DNA of 64,000 nt from Syngnathus acus (taxonomy: Eukaryota > Chordata > Actinopteri > Syngnathiformes > Syngnathidae). The notes under the pieces were generated by a model, which ran no database searches, was not told the DNA's origin, and saw nothing but the letters and a program-made list of their open reading frames with translations. The position numbers were made by a program, and so were the translations under genes. Where the stretch lies: contig NC_051097.1 in assembly GCF_901709675.1 (NCBI RefSeq), positions 5,051,039 to 5,115,038 of the forward strand. The letters are read 5' to 3'. The stretch's first letter is position 1. Each line of letters begins with the position of its first letter. Shown piece by piece: positions 1 through 13,100 of this stretch.

Positions 1-815
1 CAAAAATAAAGCTACACTTTATATAACATTTCAACGCACTCTTCTAACTGAGGATTCAGAATTAACCAATCACATCCAAAATCAGTTTTATTTTAAGTAC
101 GACTTTGCAACAGTGTATGTTAGTGATAAAAAACAGCCCATTCACACACTTAAGTAAAATGTTGGGCTACATCACTGCTGAAATAACACAAGTATTTTCC
201 GGGCTATAAGGCCCAAATTCCTAAATTTAAACTGGCCTGAAGCATTGTGTCATAAAATCAATCATAAGTGGCCTACTGAAGACTATGAATCATGAATCAA
301 AAAGACTATGGATCATTATTTTGTGATTATAAAGTAATTTGTTGCGTCTGAAGTTGAAATAAAAAAGATAAAATGGAGAATGATGTGATTTGGATTAAAA
401 ATCTGACATGATGCATTAATGGTGCGCCTTATAGTCCGGTGCGCCTTATATAAGGACAAAGTTTTAAGATGGGCCATTCATTGAAGGCGCGCCTTATAGT
501 CTGGTGCGCCTTATAGTCCGGAAAATACGGTACTACAAATTACTGATTGCTGTCAATATCACCATCGTGAATGCAACATTTCAATGGACCCATCCTGGGA
601 TAGCCCTTAGGCTGTTTTTTTTCCACACCAGAAGTGCCATGGTGGGGGTAGGAGTAGAACCTGACAAGAGTTGCATTATCGTGTCCAGCCAGCTGTGTCT
701 GTTGCTCTGCAGGCATTTTTATGCTCCATCACACTCACAAATTCATACCGAAAAACAACTTACTCACAAATTGGTCAGTGGAGGTCATGCACTCATCAGA
801 CGGCCCACAACTCAC
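1..815 (-). other. astn2: astn2 intron 9 (3' part outside window)
   Basis: This is non-coding sequence downstream of exon 9. It contains one MITE of the GGACTATAAGG subfamily (190-532). I recognise nothing in the remainder. Short open frames on the plus strand here are composed of MITE sequence or antisense to exon 9. Confidence 0.8.
190..532 (+). mobile_element. TA-flanked MITE, GGACTATAAGG subfamily, copy 1
   Basis: The right end is a clean GTCCGGAAAATACGGTA. The left end is eroded but still reads GTATTTTCCGGGCTATAAGG. The core shares the block from CAAATTCCTAAATTTAAACT to GCATTAATGGTGCGCC with the copies at 49025 and 57549. Subterminal copies of TTATAGTCCGGTGCGCC are repeated in tandem. 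Confidence 0.85.
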
Positions 816-890
816 CTGAAAATTCTTTCCGGGGCTTGTTCGCCCGTAACCAGGTCGTAGCCTTTCTCAAGGTTAGCATACGGCCAAGGC
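816..890 (-). CDS. astn2: astn2 exon 9: conserved ectodomain segment (last exon in window)
   Basis: The 75-bp exon follows the acceptor cttctccaaag and precedes a consensus donor CAG|GTGAGT. It is phase 2 at both ends. It encodes PWPYANLEKGYDLVTGEQAP and then ERIF, nearly the same as mammalian ASTN2 PWPYTTLERGYDLVTGEQAP followed by EKIL. With phase 2 exit, the next exon, outside the window, should begin with the third base of an Arg codon. In the family this segment links the EGF-like module to the region before the MACPF domain. Confidence 0.95.
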
Positions 891-1466
891 CTTTGGAGAA
901 GAAGAAGGAGTGATGTCATCACACAACCGCACACGTACAACACGAGTGGAGAATTTACTGTAGCAGATGGGACACGCTTTATGGTATGTAAATAAACCAG
1001 ACGTATCAAAAGCTGTGTTTGCACGTGGCTAAGATTACCGTCTGTCACCGGTCTTCCTACAAAATGGTGAATGGGAACTCGATCCAAGGCTGGACGGGAT
1101 CCAGCGAGTGACAGCCAGAGGTGAACGGCAATGTGAAACATTAAACATTGTCGCAGTTGGCTGCGTGGCTCATTTGAATTATTTTGACCGCTCCGTTGGG
1201 TTTGTGCAAGCTTTCCAAGGTCACATTCAAGTTTGTTTCAAGAACTTTTGTAAGACGTTTTCCAAGATATGTGTTAATGTACTTTTTATAGGTTCAATTC
1301 CCAGACCGTTAAAACGCTAACCCTCAATCTACAATCACAATTCTAATTTTAAAAAAAATAAATCAATTTTATGGCCATCCATACTGTTTTGGTTGCTTTT
1401 CTTGAGACTAAGAGAACAGGTTATATAAGCTAATGAGGTGCATTTCCATATGCAGGCGGTGCTTAC
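891..1466 (-). other. astn2: astn2 intron 8, 576 bp
   Basis: This is the shortest intron in the window. I see no repeats, open frames or recognisable elements apart from the splice signals at its ends. Confidence 0.85.
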
Positions 1467-1551
1467 CCTTCATTCTGACCCCAGTCACTGCGAACACAGA
1501 GGTGTTTATGGACAAGATCCGGCGAATAACCGTCGTGACAGCTGCATTCTC
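1467..1551 (-). CDS. astn2: astn2 exon 8: EGF-like Cys-rich piece
   Basis: This short 85-bp exon was found by searching for the missing link between exons 7 and 9. It has an acceptor gtctcag and a donor GTAAGC, begins in phase 1 and ends in phase 2. Joined to exon 7 it reads [20 protein letters not shown] and then RSDWGQNEG, against mammalian ASTN2 GECSCHEGYAPDPVHRHLC and RSDWGQSEG. Only the conserved Pro of PDP is changed, to Leu. The C-x-C-x(3)-GY-x(n)-C pattern completes the EGF-like module whose first cysteines are in exon 7. The exon is shorter than typical open-frame cut-offs and is easily missed by automated prediction. Confidence 0.93.
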
Positions 1552-4500
1552 CTGAGACGGAAAGAAACAGAGGCGGCGGATATTTGTTTATTGTCAGCAG
1601 TTGCATAAATTACCATTTAGAACAGTAGAACCTAATTTCACAGATTCAGTTTTCTGTAACAGAAACATTCACTATGGAGAAATATTTGATACTAGCAAAT
1701 GATGATGAATTGAAAAACAGCATTATTTAAAATGATTTCAAACTATGAACATTTGTGTATTAGTATCTTTAGATATGAAAAAAAGGTCCATGGTTTAGCA
1801 TATGAAAAAAGATGAACTGTTGACGACAAATTCATGTTGTCGTCATTAAATTATTTGCTCTTTATGTAGAATGCATAATTGACTGAATTAAAACCGGACA
1901 AAATATTACTTATTTTGATAGTTTTACTTCTCTCTACCTGGAAATAAAAAATGCTGCATGGGATATACGATGGCATTTGTGGAGTCTTAGGTCAGATTTC
2001 GCAAAACCCTTGACTGTGCTCGACAAAAAATGGTGATTGCTGCACACGCTCGGCCTGCTTTTGGAGTCACAACGGTGGAAAAATGCATAATGGCCACGCA
2101 GGCAACACCATTCACATTTTATCACCTGCTGTTTAATAATTTACTGGCTGAGTTTATAGGCTCTCGGCTCACTCAAAGGGAGACGTGGCGGCCATATAGG
2201 ATGGAGTTAAAGAGCGGCAACAAATATTCCGATTGCCCTTTGTCTGGTAAATGGTGGAAAGCAACATAAGCCGCAATAAAGTTTGGAGAAGGCAGGACAA
2301 TAGTTACACCCAAGACACCATTTCATCTGATGAATAATAGCTGCTGGTTGCAAAGCATCAGTCTTATTAAGATGATCTGTGGATGGACTGTGTAGTGACG
2401 ACCTGAAGAATAGACTTTTTAAAAGCCGTATTAATTCTTGGTGCATTATTTCTTTGACTGCGCTTATAAATTTATTGTAGTACTTGTTGAATGTTTTTTT
2501 TTTATCTGGCTTTATCTGGATGACAATAAAATGACAAAGAGGTGCGTCTTTAAAAACATTTCAAAGTGTCGTCCTGCTTGTTTTTTTCTACCAACATTTT
2601 CAATTTTCAAGTCAGCTCTATAATATGCCTTCAAGTATGTTTTGAGAAGACAATTCTCTCTGGTTCCATTGAGAGCAAGTGAAGTTGGAAGCATCATTTC
2701 TAATTAGGAAAACAAAGGAAGCAAGGCGGTTCAACGGGTCTTTTTACGAGGATACTTATGATGATCGATGCCGCAATATATTCTTCCTTAGTAGGGCGTT
2801 TAACTGTGCCGTGGAATGAATTGGCTAATAATGGGGACAGCTCATCGTAGTAAAATGATAACTGGAGTCATCACATTATTAAGGCGTCGTCGTCGGTGTA
2901 AAGCACATAGAGTTCCGTATTTAATTGCTGGCGCCTGCTCTGGGGTGATTGCATAATTACGTATGTGTTACAAATGATGGCGGCACGTACTGATTGTTTG
3001 ACATTAAGCTATTATACAGTATCAGTGTGTAACAACACAACAGAAATGAGTAGTGAGTAGGGATCACAATGCAAGTCGCAAATAACTCTTGTTATCGTCA
3101 AGTCTCTAGTAAACAAAACAAAGCAAGTTTTACTATTTTCTTTAATGCTATCCGTCATCCGAACCACTTTTCCTCACGGGGGTCATTTACACCACATATT
3201 TCACAATCCCCTTTAAACAAGTATAACTGACGAAATAAAGATATATTGCAGTTCCTTTGGAACTCAATTTCATCACGCGTTAGTTTATCTGGCATTGACC
3301 ATTTTGCACTAGTCGTTCGGCTGAAATCAAGAGTTAGCCTCGTCCGTGTTGTCTCGAGAAGCGGCAGGGTGCGCGTTTATCATTGTTTGGCTTTGATTGT
3401 GTAGAATGTTACATTGCTGTGCTGGCAGAGGACACCGATGGAAATAGAACGCTCTTGTGGAGAGCACCTTTAATTTTCACTAGCGGACAGATTAGGTCGT
3501 TTCCCCCCAAGGAGACGCATCGCACTTGAGGGCAATCACTCATCAAATAATCTTGCCGCTGAAAAAGGACAGATGAAAGGGGAAGTAAATTGGGAGAGAC
3601 AAGGAGACCGGGCGAGACAAGAAGCATTAATAGTACAAGGAGAATCTCCGAATGCAGTAAGCTCTGATAGAGTAAACAACTCCTAAATTGAATTAGAGTG
3701 ATAACTGCTCTTGGAACATATAAGTACACAAGAGGAGAATGGGCGATCCTTAACGCAGCATAATCCACAAACTCCATCGTTGGCATCTTGATGCGTAAGG
3801 ATGGATGTGATCTGTTGCCCTAATCCATTATGCATCAGCCTTCAACGTGCCCTTGACCACGGTGACATTAATTCACATACATTACAGATGTAATCCATTC
3901 TAATGAGCTTAGGCTTGATGTAGTGGGCATGGAACACCAGCGGGAGTTACGCCACTCAAGCGACGACATGACATTCTGCACTCGAAGCTTTGCTTAAAGT
4001 CCTTTTAATGTCAGTGCAAATATGCCCAAAAATGTTTGACTTGCAAAAGTGTGTGATCAGGAACGTTTTTTTCATATCCAACAGTGTTGCGCTTTTTTTC
4101 CCCTGAAACTATGGAGCCTTTTTCTTTGTACTCTAAATGATACACTCTTTTATTCAATAAACAATGGAGCTTCATTTTTCATTTCTAAGCCATGTTGACG
4201 TTTTTAAGGCAATTTGTTTTCCCAAGATGCCATGAAAGAAACTGCAATGCTTGTCGAATGCTATCAAGTTAACCTAGGAGCCCACTTGAACTTTACTGCT
4301 AACTCTGTTGTTGACCAAAACAGCAGCACCCACCAAGGCAAGTAATCAGAGATGAATTAATGATGAATTAAAGTGTGGAGTCTTGAAGCATATTAACAAA
4401 GATCTTATTAAGGGACGGACAGTTTTAAACTAAAATTTTACTTGCCATAATTTCCCAAAATGAGTACAAATAATAATAAATGTATTGTATGTTTTGATTG

Positions 4501-4556
4501 ACTTGATACAAATGCAATGTTCTTGCAAATGAATTGGATTATTTGCATTTACTAAC
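1552..4556 (-). other. astn2: astn2 intron 7, about 3.0 kb
   Basis: This is unique-looking AT-rich sequence. I see no transposon termini, long simple repeat or exon-like reading frame with similarity to the family. The 125-codon minus-strand frame at 3409-3786 has no recognisable content. Confidence 0.8.
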
Positions 4557-4724
4557 CTGTGTCCTGGTCACAAATCTGCTCACACGGGTCAGTAGTCCTC
4601 TGGCCACAGTAGTCTCGGACCCACTGCGTGGACGAATTGGTCTGATAGTACAGGATGAGCTTGGCTGGGTTGAGCCAATTGGAAACATCCAGGAAGCTGC
4701 CCATAGCCATAACAAAACTACTTC
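4557..4724 (-). CDS. astn2: astn2 exon 7: proximal ectodomain with Cys cluster
   Basis: The 168-bp exon runs from the acceptor ttcttacacag to the donor GTTAGT and is phase 1 at both ends. The 55 complete codons include FLDVSNWLNPAKLILYYQ, matching ASTN2 YLDISDWLNPAKLSLYYQ. After the N-glycosylation sequon NSS come WVRDYCGQRTTDPCEQICDQ. The three cysteines start the disulfide-rich region that continues into exon 8 (ECSCHDGY). The reading frame meets a stop three bases past the donor, so retention of intron 7 would truncate the protein here. Confidence 0.95.
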
Positions 4725-7700
4725 CTGTGTAAGAAAGCAATAAAAAGTTAAACAATGAGTTGCTTAACTCATTCTACCCCTTTATTTTCATGGTGCATTG
4801 AAACTCCCCAATGACCAGACCGTATTTAAATGAGAGCCCTATAATGCGTGTATTTATGGGACCTCCTTGATAATGGCACCAGAGAGACCGTGCTCATTGG
4901 CACTGTGTTACCTTTCTTTCTTATTGCTCCCGGGCCAATCATTAAACTCTGATCACTGAACAAGATTATCCTTAATTGATGCCAACGACTTTTACTTTCA
5001 ATGAGGGCGCTGAGGGGGATCGTGCCGAACATAAAGATTCTTTTACGGCGACATATTGCTGTCGGTCGAGGGCGGTGTGGGTCGGCAGGCTGGTTGAGGC
5101 ATTCGGAAGGAGTGCACGTTGCTGTGTAAAGGTCAATTTAAAACCTATTCCGTTGCCGCAGTGGGACACAAAGGTAGCTATCGCATTAACATTCTCGTTC
5201 AAGTCTTGGAAAGATGAATACAGATGGAGGCACTAAAACAGTCACTTCACTCTAAAAAGGTTCCTGGCTTGTGTTTTTATCAGCCAAACGTATTTGACAA
5301 TATTAGCAGGCCTGCCGTGTTGCCTTCACCTTTGCTTGTAGCAATTATTCCTCCACACTCTCTGTGAAATGTAAACAGTGCTATGAAGGGAATAATCTGC
5401 CATGTCAACGCTATCGAGGAAATGCAATTTTATACAACTATCATGACACTTGAGATTGGAGATAGATAAAGCACCATATTTTTGAATTTGTGATTAGTGG
5501 ATGCCAACTCCTAAAATTTCACATTGCGGTCACTCCGCTTCTAGCAAAAATTAATACTATTCTGGAGCTTTGCAACGATAGAAAATTCTCTTAGGCAGGT
5601 TTGATTATATTGGGAAGATTTTTGGGTTTGTCCATCCTTCTTATAACAGGTCACTTTTTGGTTAAAAAATATGTAAAACAAGATTGTTCAATAATGACTA
5701 CAATGGGAAAAAGAAAAAAAAGACATTCGTTTTTAAAAACATAAAAAAATAATCATATATTGTAGCAACCTAATTTCAGTTCAATGTATATGCGCGGCAA
5801 AAATAACAAGGTTCAATGTTTTATTTGATATTATTCAGCAAATGTGCAACGCCTCCAAAACAACTAAATGTTTGGCAGAGACAAGGTACTGTTGGGAAAT
5901 TGTTCAATTGCCAATGGATAATGTTGCAGGAAAAAATACTAAATATTGGCTGTTGATCTGAAAAGGTAAATGTTCTGTCAACAGAATTGACATTTTTTTG
6001 TGAATTGAGTGCTGCATCACATCAATTTTACATAGTGGCCATACACTTTTTCCAGACAGAAAAAAAAAAATCCTATTCTAGACAGACAAAGCCTGAAAAG
6101 GCCACTGTCTATAAGGCAAATGAACAAACCAGCCAGTGTCTCATCTGCTGTCAAAAAGACAAGATGTTTATTGTTCTCTACAAAAAAAACAAAGAAAATA
6201 CCTCCCTTTTAACAACACAGAAAAAGTTTCCGTTCATAGATGCAATTGTTCCCATGCAGACTTAGTTGCTATCTAAAGCAACAGCACGAAATCTACTTCT
6301 GTCTCACAGTCAGAATGAAAGGCGAGAACTCTAAGCACACATTTTTAGTAAGTTCCTTGCAAGGTATTCAAACATGCTCAATGGTATTTTTCCATATTAA
6401 TGTGTACTTCGATCTGGACTGCAACCAAATTAAACTATAATCAAAAGATCATTATACATGTGGTACATCTATCACAATAAAAATACCAGAGGTAATGATG
6501 AAGTATATATTTAATATAAAATGGTGTTTGGCAAAAAGACTACTTTCTCTTTGTACTCTTTCTTTCTTGCTTTTACACTTGACACTGGCTTTTTTCTTCT
6601 TTTGTTGTTGCCATTCTCCTGCCCGCTATGCCGTCACGGTCCATTAGTCACTCCTGTTGAGGTTTGGTGTTTGTACCGATACACATCCTTAGCACTTGTC
6701 TCCGAGCTACCTTCCATCACTCATTATTTCCCCACTATAAAGAATTTCTAGAGAGTGGCTCACATCTTTGGTAGCCGTGGAGCTGCGGTCTGCCCCCCCA
6801 CCCTCAAACGCACAAACATTCTACTTGAACCTCCATGTGGATTTTTTCTTTTTTTTTTTGGCGGGGTGGTTGTTAGTGTCAGCCTGTCCATTTACTTGAC
6901 ACTGATGCTTGGTTTGGAAACATTTGCTCTTTTGTTTTATATATCATTATAACTGTTGTTTGAATAAGCCCATAAAAATTGCTTTTAAATGAAATGGTTT
7001 TATTATAGTTTAACACCAATCCTGAATTTCAAAGTCTAATGCCCTCTGCTATAATCATAGTGCATTGTAATTTATATGTATTGCATACACAGCTGTATTT
7101 GGCCATAATTTTTTTTCTCTTGTTTATGTGGCACTCTACATGTGGCACATGACAATGAAATCTTTAGACCAGGGGTGTCAAACTCGGTTTTTTTGTAGGC
7201 CACAGTGTAGTGATGGTTTTCCTCGTGGGGCCATTAATGACTTAAATAGAAATGGATGGCCCCTCATACTATCACATACACAAACATAATCCAGTGATAA
7301 AACGCTCAACAATTTATTTTGAACGTTGGATTGTGACAAAATATTGCAATATCTCATTGTTATGAAAAGGAAGACAATTTACAGTTTTGATATTGTAATA
7401 AGAAACATTGCGTTGACACAGATAATTTGCCTTTGCGGGCCACATAAAATAATGTGGCGGGCCAGATTTGGCCCCCGGGCCTTGAGTTTGACACCTGTGC
7501 TTTAGACCAATCAACAGGGATTGAACAGGGACAGAAACCACAAGGTAGTTACAGTTAATGGAAGGTAGCTGCTTTATAACAAACTACTTAGAAAACTGTG
7601 ACAAGACTAACAGAGCTCTTCACACATGTGCTTCGGTTTACTCAGAAATTGTGCCGACTGGTTAGTTGAGCACAAAGGTTTTTTTTATTTTCTTGAATAA

Positions 7701-7995
7701 TTGGCAACAGGTCAAGCTACAGGTTTAATCATACCTTCAGTGAAAGCGCTTTTAATTGTTGCCAGCACAGATAGAGGAACAAAGACACATTATTTGTAGT
7801 GAATAAAAACATTTTTCAAAAAAATCTGGCCAATTAAGGAAAAGTTTAACATTTACTGAAGTATAACTGATGAGCTCTCACAACCAATGTGTTGCGACAT
7901 AGTGGTGAGGAATCACTGAGTGGCGTGTGCATCCACCGGGTGTTTTTATTCCTAATTTTCTTGTCCACCGAGTCTAATGCATGTGTTGTGCTTAC
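4725..7995 (-). other. astn2: astn2 intron 6, about 3.3 kb
   Basis: This is mostly unique AT-rich sequence, with poly-A/T runs around 5700-6190 and 6840-6860. It holds one intact hAT MITE (7170-7499) inserted next to a 'gacaatgaaat' sequence that resembles a LINE tail. Nothing else is recognised. Confidence 0.8.
7170..7499 (+). mobile_element. Non-autonomous hAT element with intact 8-bp target duplication
   Basis: The ends are CAGGGGTGTCAAACTC and GAGTTTGACACCTGTG, imperfect inverted repeats. The element is flanked on both sides by the identical 8 bp CTTTAGAC (7162-7169 and 7500-7507), the target-site length of hAT transposons. The 330-bp body has GGCCCCCGGGCC and GTGGCGGGCC blocks and no transposase frame. 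Confidence 0.9.
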
Positions 7996-8142
7996 CATCT
8001 GCGACAAAGTGCTCAGGCACATGGAGCGTGACCTTGACAGTGAGTGGGCAGGAATCCTGCGTGGCGTAGACAATGGCCACGACGCAGGTGCTGATGGTAA
8101 TCAGCGTCAGGGTGACCTTGTTTAGAGGACTGTGTGGGTGGC
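7996..8142 (-). CDS. astn2: astn2 exon 6: second membrane span and start of ectodomain
   Basis: The 147-bp exon follows a strong acceptor (pyrimidine tract ending tccatccag) and ends before the donor GTAAGC. It is phase 1 at both ends. It encodes [20 protein letters not shown], the second membrane helix, which returns the chain to the extracellular side. The conserved [16 protein letters not shown] block at the start of the large ectodomain follows. Family members keep the SP(L/V)NK entry motif and CPL(T/V)VK(V/I)TLHVPEH. Skipping this symmetric exon would keep the frame but delete a membrane span and flip the ectodomain topology, so skipping is unlikely to be tolerated. Confidence 0.95.
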
Positions 8143-9461
8143 CTGGATGGAAGCAAAGGGAAAAAAGGTTGAATAGTTTGGTATCGCTCATTTTGCATCC
8201 GTCCAAAGCTTCGACTGACGAGTAGAACACCAAAGCACCAGTAACAAAATAAAAAAAACAGCCGGTTTCCTATTTGCAAATTCACCTATTTGCAGTTTTT
8301 TTGTGGAATCCATCGAAAGCTATTCACTCAAATATCAGTTTGCGTTTTTTTACAAAAGAAACTGTCTAAATAGGTATCGGTGTCCAAGGAAGTATGTTGA
8401 AGTCAAACATCTAAGACAAAGGTTCTTAAGTCAGGGAGGAGCTAAGTTTAGCCTGGGTTGATAGTGGTTACAGAGTCAGAAAGCCATTTATATTTACCGG
8501 TTGAGTTGCAAGATGGGTTTAAAATCATATTTAAGTCTAAGTTTGTTATCCTTACAGTTTGAACTATTAGTATAGGCAAATCTAAAAATGTTTTTTAGCC
8601 ATTTGCAGAAGGGTTTGGTTCTCATCCCCAACACATGGATGCTTATGTGGAGATGTCAATGAATGAGCATTCTGATGGCATCCAGGTTACAATAACAGAC
8701 CACATAAGATCGAAACCTGATGCAGATCAACATCCTATTTGTCTTCTGACATGCTGCATATTGAAGTTGATAACTTGGCACAAAAGAAAAATGAAATCAT
8801 GCAATCAGTTCACGTTGTTGCTCGAGGTGATTTATTGTCTTATGACAACCTCGCGAATTTGTTATTTTAGTTGCCCTTTGGCTCTATCATGGGCCCCATT
8901 TCCTAAAGTGGGGAGTGGAATTATCCACCTAATCTCCAACCTTCGGCGTTTGTCAGTGTGCCTAAAAAAAATAATTTTAATGGGATGTGTGGCTTTTAAA
9001 TTATACCAAATACATCTACACTATTTCTAAAGCATGACAGACATTTGAAAAGGTTGCAATACTTCTGAAGGTCAAAATCAAGGGAGCCAGAGTGAGGACA
9101 ATGAATTACCCTTATTGAATCATGTGTCTTTCGCAATGACAAGTCTGGGAAGGGGCACAAAGTGTTCAATCTGCAGGGAAAGTGCTGGGCCAGCTAATCC
9201 CTTTGGGGGTGTGGGTGGTGTCATCGGGCTCACGAATGGGGTCTCTCAATTACTATAAAAGCCCACTGAGTAGACAAAAGCATGTGCGCTCACGCTAGCA
9301 AACATTTGCTTTATGGCCGCAAACCCAACACACTTCAGTGTTTGTACACGGGCGCACCGACAGCGAATGTGTGTTCAGGCTTAAGAGCTTGACGTGTGTT
9401 TATCTTTAAAGTCCTTTGGCTTGCGCATTTTATGGCGACCATGAGATGTCTTGCTTCTCAC
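8143..9461 (-). other. astn2: astn2 intron 5, 1319 bp
   Basis: No repeat or coding signal is recognised. The 131-codon plus-strand frame at 8635-9030 has no family resemblance and is judged to be chance. Confidence 0.8.
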
Positions 9462-9554
9462 CTTTGCTGCGTCGTCGTCCTCTGTGCTGCTCGGTGTAAA
9501 ACTTGTTGTCGTCCTCGGGCTCTGACCCTGATTCTCCTTGAGGACCAAACATGC
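9462..9554 (-). CDS. astn2: astn2 exon 5: acidic-to-basic cytoplasmic segment
   Basis: The 93-bp exon has an acceptor gcaaccgcag and a donor GTGAGA, and is phase 1 at both ends. Its 30 complete codons read as an acidic GESGSEPEDDNKFYTEQ followed by the basic HRGRRRSK. This parallels the mammalian ASTN2 sequence SGSEADDE...FYTEQYRSRRRSKG just before the second membrane span. The Arg/Lys cluster is the cytoplasmic anchor of that span. It is the shortest of the four phase-symmetric exons and could also be skipped in frame. The tract upstream of the acceptor is only moderately pyrimidine-rich, but the fit to the family and the phase leave little doubt. Confidence 0.9.
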
Positions 9555-12500
9555 CTGCGGTTGCTTGAGAAGATAAGGTGGAGATGGGGTAGGGGGAAGG
9601 AAATCCAATGAAAATCAATCACGGCTAGTTAGGATTGCAGTGCTGTAGTTTAGAATGTTGCTTATTTTACCAAAACAGATCATCTACTTTGTATTTGAGA
9701 CTTGATGAAGCAGCATGTGGTTCATCCACTGCTATGTTTGTACACACTGTTTCAAGTATCTTTAAATAATGTAAGAAAATTATTGAAAATATTGACGCAA
9801 CAGAAAGAACTGTTTGCTTTTGAGTTCAGCATACACACACCTTCACATTCACACCATTGGACAAATTAGTCTTCAATGAACCTAACATGCGAGTTTTTGA
9901 AAGGTAAGAAAATACAAAATCAAATTCAATATGCAGGAGTGCCTGAGGCGAGATTTAAAGCCCAAACCTCTCAACTGCGAGGTACACGTGCTCATCGCTC
10001 CTCCGCCATTCCGCCCCAAGTGTACTGTAATTTGAGCAATATAATTATAATTATGACGTCGGTATGTCTTGAAGCGATGGCAACATCATGGATTTCATTA
10101 TTGGTGGAATTGGTGGCAATTTATTCAGTTCCATGTAGTTTGCAGTCTGAATGGATTGCCAGGGAAATAAAAATAAAAAAACAGACAAATGTCAATATCT
10201 AATAAACTGGTGAAAAGTGGAGCGAGGTTCCTCAGGCAGATAAAGTTAGCGCATCACCATCTTTCCAATTTCTTCAACTTTTGTGCCTTCCGTCTATATT
10301 CATGCTGCCTAAACACACCACCTTGACCAAATTACTCAAAAAATTAAATTTGATCGAATGTGAATGTGTTTAATGCATTGTGACTACACTCAACAAATGA
10401 ACCTTTCTCGAGTCACAAATAAAATTAATGATGAAACTCCACATGGGAGAAAATAAACCCCCGAGAAAGAGCCATCGTGAATTAGCAAAGGGAAGCAATT
10501 TCCCCAGCGTATTAGAAGCTCAATCAATTTCAAGTTTATTAACAACACAGTCACAACTCCCTGCGCTGTTTCAATTTGCGATCATGAAATAGTCAAATAT
10601 TCCATTCCATTTATTGCTCACTCTTTAGGTGTGTAAGTGGTTTGATTTAGTGCTTACTGCTCAATAATTTTCATTGACCAAGCACTGTTATCTGCCAGGA
10701 TAAAGAAACTATAAGCCTGGATGGTGGATACTTTACTTTAGTTGATGGTGTATACAATCCTGGGTTTATGATATTTTAAGAGTACAACAAGTGCCAATCA
10801 CTAAGGCTTGAAAAGTACAATGTGCAGGGATTTTAATCGCTAAAAAAAATTTGAAATTGTTTCACACTATATATAATACAATTCTGCAGAACTTAAATTC
10901 CTGACTTTGGCAATACGATGGAGCAATTCTGATGAGTAAAGAAATAAGTAAAAGTGTAATGTAAAAAAAATAATGTTCATAATTATTATGGTAAAAACAC
11001 ATTTACACACTTTTTAATCAGCGATGGAAGTAAATTTCTAGATGTTTTGTGCTGATTTTGAATCCCCCCTTGTTTTTCTCTAGCACATCAGGTTTTCAGT
11101 ATTTGCACTTTAAAATGTGTTTATGGATTTACTTAACAGAGCCAAACTTTAGTTCATGGTAGTTTTTTTTTCTTCAAAATATCCTGTAAATTCTTATTTC
11201 ATTGCTTCATATTACTTGTGTAATTTAGTAATGTTTTGAAACAAAGAAATACACTTAAACGCAAGAGGTTTAATGATTTTTGTTGGTAAAGTCACGACCA
11301 CTCAAAATCCTTCCAAGCACTCCACTCAAGTGCAGTTTAGCACTTTCTCCAAATCTGAATCGTTCAAAACTATTTGTGGGCCACCAAAGATGCATTAATT
11401 CAGTTTTACGTCACTTATTTTGAGCAAGAAATGTAACTTGATTTGAATTGCGCTTTACCGGCAGTTTACCAAACTTCTTGAAGCCTAATTTTATATGAAG
11501 TTGTGAAACTTTAACAACACATCCTTAAGCTCAACTATAGCGACAACCTTTGACATTTGTGTTTGTCTGCAGAAATCGAAAGACAGGAAAAGCAGCAGCG
11601 TTAGTGGAGTCTCTTTGCATTCCCATTATGAAACCAATGACCTTAAGGTCTGCCTACATTCTCGATTAGTATTTTCTATACTAAGTGGCACAGAGGAGGC
11701 TTTCAATACTTTCAAAGGATTTCTTTCAATGCACAAACTATGTTGCAGAAAGAGATGGCCTTATATTACCATTGTGGAGGAAAACAGCTTCAAGTCCAGA
11801 AAGAGGTGTCATTCACTTATTTTGTGCTACTCTCAATTTTGCAAATACATTTGTGGTATCATGACAGAAGCACAGTGGTTCATTTACTCTGAACACTGTT
11901 GACAAATCAATGTTGCACTTCCAGTAATGGCAACCCAGCGCCTCTTTCTGAATCAAGCTGTTTTGAAAGTGCAACGTCTCTCATAGGATCATTTAAGGGT
12001 TGTTGAGAAAAAGTTTTGAAATATCTCATAATCTGGTTGAACCGCGAGGAGCATCAGAAAACTCCTCATCGGCAAGAGTGGCAAATACATCTTCAGCAGG
12101 AAGTGGCGCAGGCATTTAAGAGGCTGGATTGGAGTAGGCAATCTTTGTTACAAGGAAAATGCTTTCAGACAAAAAAATAATAATTTTGGAAGTGGTCCTC
12201 AAGTTATTTGTTTGTTCAGCTTGTTTCACAAGCCACTTTAGCAAGAACCGTTTGCTAGCTCAACCTACACTCTCGTTAATATTCATGTCATCTGATAAAG
12301 CCTTTCATTCTTACTATCATAACAATAATCGGTGACACTTCCTGGAATGGAGAATAACCCGACTTCTGCAAATAATTCCTTTCCATTAGAACAGATAATG
12401 GCCATTTAAGGGGATTGAGGGTGGAGAGATTTGAGAGCGTGTGATCTACAGTAGATGACAGTGCAATAGTGCTTCCAGGCTACTGCAGCCATTTGATAAA

Positions 12501-12778
12501 TATAACAGCAGCAGCGTACATTGGAGATCACAAAAATTGTTTTGTACAGTATTTTCCCATTTTCCCTTTTAGCAATGCTCTTACAGTTCATTTACTTCAG
12601 TTGTTTTATCTTTCTGGCTCCCTCTGTGGTGATATCTTCAAAGCAAGTCTCTTAAAAAGCTTCTACTTCAATTGCATGTTGGTAAACACGGCACGAGAGA
12701 GCGACAATTTTCAATTTTTATATGTAAAGGGGCATATTCATATAAAAGTACAACACGAATAATGTACATTGGAAAAAT

Positions 12779-12818
12779 AAACAAACAAAAAAACAAACAA
12801 ACAAACAACAAACAAACA
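12779..12818 (+). repeat. (AAAC)n microsatellite
   Basis: This is an imperfect run of AAAC units with A-run interruptions, about 40 bp long. Confidence 0.9.
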
Positions 12819-12924
12819 GTGGCCTTAATGATTAAGAGTAGCCAAATAAATTTCATGGTTTAGCATTAGCTGTCACACAACCACTGTCATATCTAAAACA
12901 TTTTATTTATATTTATAAATTATG

Positions 12925-13100
12925 ATTATTAGTAGTAGTATTATTACTACCAATAAATAAACAATAATAATTTATTACTATAATAATAATAATAATAACT
13001 TATTTTGATTATTATTATGATTATTTTTATTAATACTACTACTACTACTACTACTATTACTACTACTACTACTACTACTAATAATAATAATAATAATATA
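12925..13100 (+). repeat. Compound TAA/TAC/TAG trinucleotide repeat
   Basis: A TAA run (about 12980-12999) is followed by TAC runs interrupted by TAT and ending in TAA units (13033-13098). An 'attagtagtagta' start lies at about 12927. It translates to runs of Thr and Asn in one frame but is not coding. Confidence 0.9.

Noticed and set aside
3409-3786. 125-codon minus-strand frame in intron 7
   Set aside because: It is Leu/Ser-rich chance frame; exons 7 and 8 already join in phase without it and no homologue comes to mind.
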